A stretch of 18,156 nt of DNA from Candidatus Acidiferrum typicum (lineage in GTDB: Bacteria; Acidobacteriota; Terriglobia; Acidiferrales; UBA7541). A model generated the notes under the pieces. That model had not been told where the DNA came from. It saw nothing but the letters and a program-made list of their open reading frames with translations, and did not search any database. Every line of letters starts with the position of its first letter. Position 1 is the first letter of the stretch. Shown in pieces: positions 1-7,133 of the stretch. The stretch is taken from assembly GCA_002478115.1 (NCBI GenBank), contig DLMH01000131.1:1-18156 (forward strand), in the 5' to 3' direction. The translations under genes were made by a program, and so were the position numbers.

Positions 1-45
1 GTTCAAACGGCGTTCGAGGAAATCGAGGACCACTCACACTCATGA
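1..45 (+). CDS. C-terminal tail of an unidentified upstream gene (partial)
   Basis: Frame 1 is open from the window edge and reads VQTAFEEIEDHSHS before a TGA at 43-45. The acidic, His-containing tail looks like a normal protein C-terminus, but 14 residues cannot be assigned to a family. The next gene on the same strand starts about 120 bases later, so the two could be co-transcribed. It could equally be a chance open stretch. Confidence 0.3.
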   Translation, partial: VQTAFEEIEDHSHS

Positions 46-163
46 ATGCCCGAGCTGAGGAATGAAAACCTTTCATTTAATACCCTCTTTTGGCTGACAA
101 TTGATATCAGACAATACCCGCTTGTCGGTTTTACCAGTACGGTCACCTCGGGATTCACCCCAT

Positions 164-1642
164 ATGACCTGGCGCGAATACCATGATTTGACGAAGCACA
201 GTGCCGAATCGCTGCGGCGAACTCAGCACTATCTCGATTGGACCAATATGCCCAACCCGTTTCGGCATTATGAGGGCGTACCCATCCTCGATCTGTCGGC
301 CGACCCGCCAGCTCCGCAGATGTCAGCTCTTGAAGTACTCGAGGGCAAAACAGGAAATACTCTGGCGCGGAACGGTGCGGAATTCCTCTCCCAGTTGATG
401 TTCTATTCAGCCTCGATTAGCGCGTCCAAACGAGTGCCGTCAACGGGATACACATACACACTGCGCGTTAATCCTTCTTCTGGTAATCTCCACCCGACCG
501 AATTTCACTTCTCCACCCATGGCCTCGTCGATTGGTCCGACGGTCTCTATCATTACCGTCCCTCATCCCACATGGCAGAACAACGCGCCATCGGAGATTT
601 TGGCGGGAAACTTGTCGGCACCTCTGCCCCGCTGGTTTTCGTTCTGACGAGCATTGCCTGGCGCGAAGCCTGGAAATACAGGCACCGGGCGTATCGATAT
701 TGTTTGCACGACATCGGACATGCATGGCAGGCTCTTACCCTTGCTGCTCGATCCATCGGATGCGAAAGCTTTGCGCTTGGCCATTTCTCAGATGACAGAG
801 TGGCGGAATGGGGTCTCCTCAGTCAGGATGAATGGCCCATGTTGATCGTCGGGCTTCACGGCCCATCCATTCCCGTAAGGGTGCTGGATCCAGTCGAGAC
901 GATTTTGTTTGGTGGTCAGCCCAACCGGCTGTCGGAAGAGCAAGTACCTTATCCTCTGATCGAGGCGGTTCACGCTGTCACGAAGCTCACCATGGAAGCC
1001 ACTATCCCCCCTCTTGGGCAGCCGAAGGAATCCGGCCGCGGTGATATCAGTCTGCCGCCTCATCTCTCCACAAGCCGCAACTTCGGTGACGTCGTTCGTA
1101 CGCGGCGTTCCGCTCTTGACTTCAAGGGTGGGGACGCGTCGATCTCCTTCCCGCAACTTGCGACTCTTCTCTCAAGCACAAAGGAGGCTCTCTTCGCCGA
1201 TTTCGCTACAGCTCGTTTCGTCCATCTGTATCTTTACGTCCACCGCGTCGAAGGCTTGGCGCCGGGTGTTTACCGTTACTGGCCGGAACACGCAGAGCTG
1301 GAGAAAATCAAGGAAGGGGACCAACGCCTGGTCGCGGCAGCTCTCAGTTTGGGACAAGACTTGGCAGGTAACGCTTGCCTGGCATTCTCCATGATCGGCG
1401 ATTTTCAGAGTGCTGCACGGAGTTACGGCGATCGTGGTTATCGATACGTGCATTTCGAGGCCGGTGCTATTGGTCAACGAATGTATCTTGCTTCCGAGGC
1501 GCTTGGCCTGCGAGCAACAGGCATCGGAGCGTTTTTTGATGAGGAAGTGAACCGATATCTTTGTCTGTCCCCTGAGCTAGGACAAGTCGTCTACCATTTC
1601 GCAATTGGCTACCCGGTACCCGATCCGCGCCTGGAGGCTTAA
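164..1642 (+). CDS. SagB/ThcOx family dehydrogenase (two nitroreductase-like domains)
   Basis: A probable FMN-dependent oxidoreductase of the SagB-type family (nitroreductase superfamily), about 492 aa. The N-terminus carries the family opening YHDLTKHSAESLRR. The first nitroreductase-like half has the FMN-region motif NPSSGNLHPTE near residues 103-113. The second half starts near residue 310 (TRRSALDF) and ends with GYRYVHFEAGAIGQRMYLAS and GIGAFFDEEVNRYL, both typical of two-domain members. That half lacks its own NPSSGxLHP motif, so probably only one half binds flavin in the usual way. SagB enzymes of TOMM clusters oxidise azolines to azoles, but no cyclodehydratase or precursor peptide is visible, so the substrate is unknown. 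ATG 164 sits just before the conserved region, with GGGA about 10 nt upstream. An in-frame TTG at 101 would add 21 residues but has no Shine-Dalgarno sequence. Confidence 0.88.
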   Translation: MTWREYHDLTKHSAESLRRTQHYLDWTNMPNPFRHYEGVPILDLSADPPAPQMSALEVLEGKTGNTLARNGAEFLSQLMFYSASISASKRVPSTGYTYTLRVNPSSGNLHPTEFHFSTHGLVDWSDGLYHYRPSSHMAEQRAIGDFGGKLVGTSAPLVFVLTSIAWREAWKYRHRAYRYCLHDIGHAWQALTLAARSIGCESFALGHFSDDRVAEWGLLSQDEWPMLIVGLHGPSIPVRVLDPVETILFGGQPNRLSEEQVPYPLIEAVHAVTKLTMEATIPPLGQPKESGRGDISLPPHLSTSRNFGDVVRTRRSALDFKGGDASISFPQLATLLSSTKEALFADFATARFVHLYLYVHRVEGLAPGVYRYWPEHAELEKIKEGDQRLVAAALSLGQDLAGNACLAFSMIGDFQSAARSYGDRGYRYVHFEAGAIGQRMYLASEALGLRATGIGAFFDEEVNRYLCLSPELGQVVYHFAIGYPVPDPRLEA

Positions 1643-1648
1643 ACTTCG

Positions 1649-1936
1649 ATGGTTGGCATCCTGGTGCATGGGAATAACCACTTTATTCTGTCCGGGCCAT
1701 TACCCGACGATGCCACCGCATTGGCGCTGGTGCGGCACTGGTCCATCATCCGAATTGGTGATGTAAAATCATCGTCTTTCGGCCAGTGGCAGATTCGCGA
1801 TAGAGAGTTCCAGGAAAACCTTAAATGGGCAGTAGTTGTCCCTGGCGACCGTGAAGTTTCTCAAGGAGTGGCGCAATTACTTGGAGAACTTTCCGCTCGC
1901 GGCGTGACCATCCGTAGATTGTGTACCGGCTGTTGA
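1649..1936 (+). CDS. conserved-looking hypothetical protein, likely cotranscribed with the SagB-type gene
   Basis: A 95-aa soluble protein that I do not recognise. ATG 1649 lies 6 nt after the upstream stop, so the two genes are almost certainly one operon. The N-terminus (MVGILVHGNNHFILSGPLP) looks like a beta hairpin. An Arg/His/Trp-rich middle follows (ALVRHWSIIRIG, FGQWQIRDREF), then an amphipathic helix near the C-terminus (VSQGVAQLLGELSARG) and a terminal Cys pair (CTGC). There is no signal peptide or membrane segment. Its position suggests a partner or regulator of the flavoenzyme, by inference only. It does not resemble a RiPP precursor: there is no leader/core split and no Cys/Ser/Thr-rich core. 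Confidence 0.7.
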   Translation: MVGILVHGNNHFILSGPLPDDATALALVRHWSIIRIGDVKSSSFGQWQIRDREFQENLKWAVVVPGDREVSQGVAQLLGELSARGVTIRRLCTGC

Positions 1937-2062
1937 TAGCGCGCAGGGTAGGAGTAGCGTCGCTCAGTCGAGAGCGCCGAGGGTCCTGTACCACAAACGG
2001 CTTTCCGGTCTCTAGCCTCTAAGTGGATGACCATACTGAACGCGGCGCAGGAGGCCGCCAGT

Positions 2063-3010
2063 ATGGGACGTCGGAAAAAGACAAGCAAACGCTCACGGGC
2101 TAAAACAATACTTCGGCTGCCCGACTTGGAGCAGTCGAAGAACGCAGTTCTGAACTCGCTCGCAGCGGCGAGTTCGCAAGAATCGCATGCGCATGCCATC
2201 GATGAATTCATTGGTTGGTACTGTTCCGAGCCGCGCTTGGCCTTCAACCGTAGTGTTGTCCTTCGTTATCGATTCTTTCTCGAACAGAAGAATCTGGCGC
2301 CTTCGACAATCAACGTGCGCTTAGCGGCTGTGAGGCGACTCGCACACGAAGCAGCTGATACAGGCCTCCTGAGTCCCGAATTGGCAGCTGGAATCGGTCG
2401 TGTTAAAGGCGCAAAACGCTTGGGCGTTCGGATCGGAAACTGGCTGACCGTCGAGCAGTCCAAAACCTTGCTCGCAGAACCGCAAGAATATAACCTGCGA
2501 GGCAAACGTGATCGAGCGATTCTAGCGTTGCTCATTGGATGCGGCCTGCGACGCGCCGAACTGGTAGGACTCGGACTGGAAGATTTTCAGGTCCGCGAGG
2601 AGCACTGGGTGATCGCCGACCTGATTGGTAAAGGAAAGCACATCCGCACAGTCCCAGTTCCGGTGTGGGCGAAGCGCGCCGTTGATGAGTGGACCGATGC
2701 AGCCAAGATAAGTACGGGTGCGCTCTTCCGGCAAGTTAGCAGGCTAGGAAAGATATGGGGCGCTGGCCTCACACCGAAGGCTATCTGGCACATCGTCAAA
2801 GCGGCTGCGAAACGTGCCGACATCAAGAATCTCGCTCCGCACGACTTGCGTCGCATCTGCGCACGACTATGCCATTTGGCCGGGGGAGAACTTGAACAGA
2901 TTCAGTTCTTGCTTGGTCACGCATCGGTTCAGACGACCGAGCATTATCTGGGATGCAAACAGAAACTGCGACACGCGGTGAATGATAACCTGGGACTGGA
3001 AGATGTCTGA
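2063..3010 (+). CDS. tyrosine recombinase / phage-type integrase
   Basis: A site-specific recombinase of the XerC/D-like tyrosine integrase family, 315 aa from ATG 2063. ATG 2063 is preceded by AGGAGG at 2049-2054 with 8 nt spacing. An in-frame ATG at 2027 adds 12 residues but has no such site. Numbered from 2063, an N-terminal SAM-like DNA-binding domain covers about 30-105, including APSTINVRLAAVRRL. The catalytic domain covers 125-300: Arg163 (GLRRAEL), Lys190 (GKGKHIRTVPV), His260 and Arg263 (HDLRR), His286 (LLGHAS) and nucleophile Tyr295 (TTEHYLG). All expected residues are present, so it should be active. The C-terminus resembles stand-alone integrases common in Acidobacteria. No attachment repeats, excisionase or partner transposition genes are visible. 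Confidence 0.92.
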   Translation: MGRRKKTSKRSRAKTILRLPDLEQSKNAVLNSLAAASSQESHAHAIDEFIGWYCSEPRLAFNRSVVLRYRFFLEQKNLAPSTINVRLAAVRRLAHEAADTGLLSPELAAGIGRVKGAKRLGVRIGNWLTVEQSKTLLAEPQEYNLRGKRDRAILALLIGCGLRRAELVGLGLEDFQVREEHWVIADLIGKGKHIRTVPVPVWAKRAVDEWTDAAKISTGALFRQVSRLGKIWGAGLTPKAIWHIVKAAAKRADIKNLAPHDLRRICARLCHLAGGELEQIQFLLGHASVQTTEHYLGCKQKLRHAVNDNLGLEDV

Positions 3011-3301
3011 CTGAGAACTTACAGCCCCGAACGGGACTTCAGGGGCGTCGGAGAGATTTTTCCGGTTAGGGCGTCCAGATTCACAACTAAAAGAGTCAAA
3101 ACCCGAATCAGACTGGGGAAAACTTGGGGACGCTTACTGCTATCGATTGAAGCGAAGTACCTTTGATGTGGCGTCCAGCCTCGGCCCCTCGATGGATCTG
3201 AGTTGACACGAAAGTATTATCAGCCTTTTGCGCAACCACATCTGCCGTTGTTATGACGAGTTCTGCTGAGCTCGATATAGTCAGATTAGGAGTTTCTCCC
3301 G
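3011..3301. other. intergenic region between recombinase and Ig-repeat gene
   Basis: About 290 bp with no convincing gene. A weak GCCCC/GGGGC stem just after the recombinase stop is followed by a short T-run near 3056-3060 and could end its transcript, but the stem is only 5 bp. GGCGTCCAG-like words occur twice (near 3070 and 3171). At the right end AGGAG (3288-3292) lies 9 nt before ATG 3302. No clear promoter was recognised. Confidence 0.4.
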
Positions 3302-6037
3302 ATGCAACCTGTTTCTCCGTGTGTTCGGCGTAATCTGCCTGTCTGTCCTCACGGCCTGCTCAGCTCTCAATCCTGCTCTGTGCCGTTTAGTGGCGCGGGA
3401 TCTCGTACCGTACAGTGCCACAGTGACCAAGAGCTTGCGCAATCATCTGCTCGGGTATTACCACATAGGGTGGTTCTTCAACTCCTGGCTGTTCTCGCTG
3501 TAGCCCTTGGCCTGCTAGATCTCTCGGGATGTGCAGGCGGGTTTCAAGGCTACAGGCCCGTGGCTCCCACCGTTTCGCAACCCGCGAGCGTGACTGTCCC
3601 CCTTGGGCAGACTGCGACATTCAGCGCTACAGCTACCGGCACCGGCACCATTACCTACCAGTGGTACAAGAACGGTGCTGCGATTAGCGGCGCAAATTCG
3701 AGCAGCTACACCACGCCAGCAACCGTCGCGGGAGACAATGGTGCCGTATTCACGGTGACTGTCTCCAATTCTGCGGGATCCGCAACCAGCGGGCCAGCAA
3801 CGCTCACGATTCAATTTCCGACTCCTGTCGCCAAGACTCTCGTTCCCAGCTCCGCAACGCCGCCGTATAACTCCTCCGTGATGCTTTTTCCGACTTTCTC
3901 CGGCGGCACGGCAGTGATCGGCTCGACGGGCGTGGGGAGTTCAGACATCACCACCTCGGCCGTGAGCGGCAGTTCGTATCCGACTCCACTGTTAACTGCG
4001 GCCACCACGTACACGCTGACAGTCACGGATCCCAAGGGGAACGTGGTTTCCACCACATGCGTAGTCACGCCAACGCAGGTCACGATCACTCCGATTTCTC
4101 CCGCGAACCAGACTCTGGCTCCGGGCCAGATTCCGTTTACGGCCACCGCGACGGGCGGCGCAACGAATAACCTGACGTGGAGCGCGACGGCAGGAGCTTT
4201 CAGCGGTAATGTGTGGACGTCTCCAACGACGGCCGGCACTTACACCATTACTGCAACCAGCGTGGATGAGTCCTCGGTTTCCGTTTCCACAACGGTCACG
4301 CTCAGCGCACCGGTGATCACAGCTCAACCGGCCAGCCAGCATATCTGCACCGGCAGCGGACTCTTGCTGACGGTCACTGCCTCATACGCTTCCAGCTATC
4401 AATGGAGTTTCAACGGAACAGCCATTCCGGGCGCCACGAATTCAAGCTATACCGTTTCGGCGGTCGCGTCGGCGAACGCCGGCAATTACTCGGTTACCGT
4501 CACGAATGGTTTAGGAAGCGTGACCTCAAACGTTGCCGTTGTAGCGGTGGGATCATCGATCACTTCGAATCCGGCCAGCGTTTCCCTTTATCCGACGCAA
4601 ACGGCTTTGTTCATTGTTTCAGGTCAGGGCGTGGGAACGCTTTCCTATCAGTGGTACCAAATCCCATCAGGTGGAAGCACGGGCGCAGCGATTTCCGGCG
4701 CCACTTCCACAAATTACGTTACGCCGCCCGTGGACACCACCTATGACGGCGACCAGTATTACGCCACGGTCACAGATTCCTGCGGCACGCTGACAAGCAC
4801 GAACGCCACGCTCACGGTTACGGCGGGCAATGTTCCACCCACGATCCTCACGCAGCCTGTTGGCGAAACGGTAGCTCCTGGCGGCACGACCTCCTTCAGC
4901 GTCGTCGCTTCTGGCACGCCAACCCTTACTTATCAGTGGTACAGAATTCCCGCGGGACAAACCGCCGGAACAGCGATCGCGGGCGCTACGTCTGCCACTT
5001 ACACAGTTCCTGCTACCGCGACAACCGCCGCCAACGATCAGGATTCTTACTACGTCATCGTGAGCAATAGCTACGGCCAAGCCGTTTCGCAACTCGCGCC
5101 ACTCGCGGTTGGCAATGGAATCCTGCTGCAGATCACGGGGCAGCCGGTCACGCAATATGTGGATGAAGGTGGCTCCGCCACGTACCAGGTCACTGCGACC
5201 TCTTCACTCCCGCTGACCTACCAGTGGTACGAGGCCGCCCCCGGAACTTCCACATTCACGGCGATTGCTGGAGCTACGAGTTCGAGCTACACGGTGGGCT
5301 CGGCCGCAAGCACGGACAATGGCGATGTCTTTTATGTTGTGGTGAGCAACGGCGTCACTTCGCCCGTCACCAGCAGTTCCGCGGGGCTGTTCGTCGGCCC
5401 GGTCGCAGGCGTTCCGAATCTCTGCAACACGAGTTGGTCAGCGTTAGGCAATGCCGTGGCTGGACCGTCGTGCAGTTTCCAACTTACTGCCTCTACCTAC
5501 GACCAGCATGGCGAAATTATCTGGCCCACCCTTATTTCCACGGGCAACATCCAGATCAACTTCACTGTCACCCTCAGCGATCCGAGCGCACTCCCGGCCG
5601 ACGGTTTCACCGTGCTTTTGGCCGACCCGTCGCTGGGAGCCACACCCACGAGTTTGGGCGCCATCGGAATGGGCTTGGGTGCGGAAGGCATTCCCGGCCT
5701 ACTCTTCGAGCTGGACACCTATCACAATGGCGGAGAACCGCCGGTGCCTTACATAGCTGTGGGTCGAGGCGAAACCGCACTTTTCGAGCATCCTTATTTC
5801 AACGTCAACACCAACATCCCTGCCGTGGTGTCCAGCAGCATGCCCGTCACGCATAACTACACGTATTCCCTGGTGCAGGGGCAGATGACCGTGACGATGG
5901 ACGGCGTACAACTCTTCTCCGGAACCGTTACGCCTCCGCCGGTGGCTTATCTGTTTATCACCGCTTCCACAGGTGGCTCCTACGAAACCACCGTCGTCAG
6001 CAACGTTTCAGCCACTGTTTCGGTGCCTGCAAATTAA
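3302..6037 (+). CDS. Ig-like repeat lipoprotein with C-terminal L-type-lectin-like domain
   Basis: A large secreted or surface protein, 911 aa from ATG 3302, rich in Thr, Ser and Ala. Five Ig-like modules carry the hallmark QWY/QWS strand near residues 119, 366, 450, 545 and 640. Each ends in a phrase like YTVTVSNSxG. Two more beta-sandwich-like stretches without that motif lie between modules 1 and 2 (about 173-335). The last 200 residues (from about 705) look like an L-type lectin / concanavalin A-like domain (ADGFTVLLADP, GIPGLLFELDTYHNGG), which suggests glycan binding. A lipobox LSGC puts the lipidated Cys at residue 77, preceded by the hydrophobic segment VVLQLLAVLAVALGLLDLSG. The true start may therefore be near GTG 3470, although ATG 3302 has the better Shine-Dalgarno sequence. 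Likely role: adhesion or polysaccharide binding at the envelope (inference). Confidence 0.85.
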   Translation: MQPVSPCVRRNLPVCPHGLLSSQSCSVPFSGAGSRTVQCHSDQELAQSSARVLPHRVVLQLLAVLAVALGLLDLSGCAGGFQGYRPVAPTVSQPASVTVPLGQTATFSATATGTGTITYQWYKNGAAISGANSSSYTTPATVAGDNGAVFTVTVSNSAGSATSGPATLTIQFPTPVAKTLVPSSATPPYNSSVMLFPTFSGGTAVIGSTGVGSSDITTSAVSGSSYPTPLLTAATTYTLTVTDPKGNVVSTTCVVTPTQVTITPISPANQTLAPGQIPFTATATGGATNNLTWSATAGAFSGNVWTSPTTAGTYTITATSVDESSVSVSTTVTLSAPVITAQPASQHICTGSGLLLTVTASYASSYQWSFNGTAIPGATNSSYTVSAVASANAGNYSVTVTNGLGSVTSNVAVVAVGSSITSNPASVSLYPTQTALFIVSGQGVGTLSYQWYQIPSGGSTGAAISGATSTNYVTPPVDTTYDGDQYYATVTDSCGTLTSTNATLTVTAGNVPPTILTQPVGETVAPGGTTSFSVVASGTPTLTYQWYRIPAGQTAGTAIAGATSATYTVPATATTAANDQDSYYVIVSNSYGQAVSQLAPLAVGNGILLQITGQPVTQYVDEGGSATYQVTATSSLPLTYQWYEAAPGTSTFTAIAGATSSSYTVGSAASTDNGDVFYVVVSNGVTSPVTSSSAGLFVGPVAGVPNLCNTSWSALGNAVAGPSCSFQLTASTYDQHGEIIWPTLISTGNIQINFTVTLSDPSALPADGFTVLLADPSLGATPTSLGAIGMGLGAEGIPGLLFELDTYHNGGEPPVPYIAVGRGETALFEHPYFNVNTNIPAVVSSSMPVTHNYTYSLVQGQMTVTMDGVQLFSGTVTPPPVAYLFITASTGGSYETTVVSNVSATVSVPAN

Positions 6038-6063
6038 TGCGAGCCGCTCCAGGAGAATTGGGT

Positions 6064-6639
6064 ATGCGATCATTTCTGCTTTCCACGATTTTGCTACTCG
6101 CCGGCGCCTCAGCGGCCGTGGCTCAGGACTTGTATAACGGAGACGCTGCAGCGGCCTATCATTGGGTCCGCGCCAATGCAGGTCCGGGAGAGTGCGGCTG
6201 TTTTGGCATGAATGGCGGGGGGCTATCGGGCTCGTGGAACTTTCATGGTCCGTGGTCTTTGGTTGCCGATATCAGCGCCGAACACAACGGCAGCGCACCA
6301 CCTGCCGGCAATTCGCTGACCCTGGTTTCGTATCTAGCGGGTGCGCGCTATAAAATTCCGCAACCCTGGCTGGAAGGAAATCATAAACCGCAGCCCTTCG
6401 CTCAAATCCTGATAGGAGCAGCTCATGCGGGCGGCGGAGTTGCCGGCGTCGCCGATGGATCCTATGAATTTGCCACTCGCATAGGTGGCGGCATCGACGT
6501 ACCGGTAAACTCCCATTTCGCAGTCCGGGTCATCCAGATCGATTACTATCTCACCACTTTCGCCAACGCCGTCAACGACCACCAAAACAATCTATTGGTG
6601 GGCGCTGGCATCGTCTACCATTGGTCGCGAAAGAAATAG
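6064..6639 (+). CDS. small outer-membrane beta-barrel protein
   Basis: A 191-aa exported protein. AGGAGA at 6051-6056 stands 7 nt before ATG 6064, a better start than ATG 6037, which overlaps the previous stop as TAATG. The signal peptide MRSFLLSTILLLAGASAAVA is followed by QD, a standard signal peptidase I site. The mature part alternates Gly/aromatic strands with short turns (GGLSGSWNFHGPWSLVADIS, LVSYLAGARYKIP, FAQILIGAAHAGGG, FAVRVIQIDYYLTTF). It ends NLLVGAGIVYHWSRKK, the pattern of OmpA/OmpW-like eight-stranded barrels frequent in Acidobacteria. Two Cys (ECGCF) lie near the mature N-terminus. The tight spacing to the Ig/lectin lipoprotein suggests a two-gene operon, perhaps an anchor or partner. 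Length fits a small barrel without an OmpA peptidoglycan domain. Confidence 0.82.
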   Translation: MRSFLLSTILLLAGASAAVAQDLYNGDAAAAYHWVRANAGPGECGCFGMNGGGLSGSWNFHGPWSLVADISAEHNGSAPPAGNSLTLVSYLAGARYKIPQPWLEGNHKPQPFAQILIGAAHAGGGVAGVADGSYEFATRIGGGIDVPVNSHFAVRVIQIDYYLTTFANAVNDHQNNLLVGAGIVYHWSRKK

Positions 6640-6830
6640 CGAATAGTGCAGGTGCAACGGAGCAACCTCCCCCAGTTTCGAGATAGGATGCCCTCAATCC
6701 GTTAGATTTCGTGTGATAGAAACTAAGCTGCTGAGTGCGACACTATCGTGGCCGGCCCGGGCGCAAGCGAGCCGAACCTGAGTTTAAGTTCATCTGCGCT
6801 TCACCGGTCAGAAACGGGGTTCGAAGAGAT

Positions 6831-6851
6831 CGGAGTGCGAATAGCACTCCG
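6831..6851. repeat. perfect inverted repeat / hairpin, 8-bp arms
   Basis: CGGAGTGC (6831-6838) and GCACTCCG (6844-6851) are exact reverse complements around the 5-nt loop GAATA. No T-run follows, so it is not an obvious intrinsic terminator. It lies about 190 bp downstream of the barrel gene. The arms are in the opposite order to a CIRCE element, so that identity is excluded. Function unknown. Confidence 0.55.
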
Positions 6852-7033
6852 CATCGCCCACATTTCCTCCAACGGGACTTCTGGACAGCTTTGCAGAGTT
6901 GCGGCCAAGTGCCGAGCGAGCGCGCCCAACTGGCAGAATAACTTTCGAGTGCGCCGTGATCTAGGCATAATCGCCAAGGCGACATGGCGAGCCATATTTC
7001 CGATTATCCGACAACAGTTCTTCGGTAAGAATA

Positions 7034-7050
7034 TTGATCACCGTGATCAA
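7034..7050. promoter_or_regulatory. perfect 17-bp palindrome, operator-like
   Basis: TTGATCACCGTGATCAA: two exact 8-bp arms around one central C. It has the size and symmetry of a dimeric repressor site. The half-sites TTGAT/ATCAA recall FNR, but they are 7 bp apart instead of 4, so it is not a standard FNR box. No intact gene start is close on either side, so no target gene can be named. Confidence 0.45.
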
Positions 7051-7133
7051 CTCAAGGCGCGTACCGTGCACGATAGATCCAGCCCAGCGCTGACTGCATC
7101 TCATCCGCTCCAAGTTTTGCTCCGCTGCGAGCT

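Larger units (their letters stand above)
6640..7133. other. long intergenic region without a convincing gene
   Basis: About 490 bp between the barrel gene and the convergent propeller fragment. Open frames here (such as the plus-strand one starting at 6748) have poor composition and run on as antisense of the propeller, so I reject them. Two structural signals stand out and are listed separately: an 8-bp hairpin at 6831-6851 and a perfect 17-bp dyad at 7034-7050. No promoter or T-tailed terminator was recognised. Confidence 0.45.

Noticed and set aside
788..1156. 122-aa minus-strand open frame inside the SagB-type gene
   Set aside because: Shadow of a strongly recognised plus-strand gene; low-quality composition.
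1649..1936. RiPP precursor peptide for the SagB-type enzyme
   Set aside because: 95 aa with an ordinary soluble-protein composition and no leader/core layout rich in Cys, Ser or Thr.
3302..6037. CRISPR or short tandem DNA repeats in the Ig gene
   Set aside because: The periodic similarity is at the protein level (Ig modules of roughly 85-95 residues); the DNA copies have diverged and there are no spacers.
6831..6851. CIRCE heat-shock element
   Set aside because: CIRCE has the order TTAGCACTC-N9-GAGTGCTAA; here the arms are in the opposite order with a 5-nt loop.
7034..7050. FNR binding site
   Set aside because: Half-sites TTGAT and ATCAA are separated by 7 bp, while FNR boxes have 4 bp.
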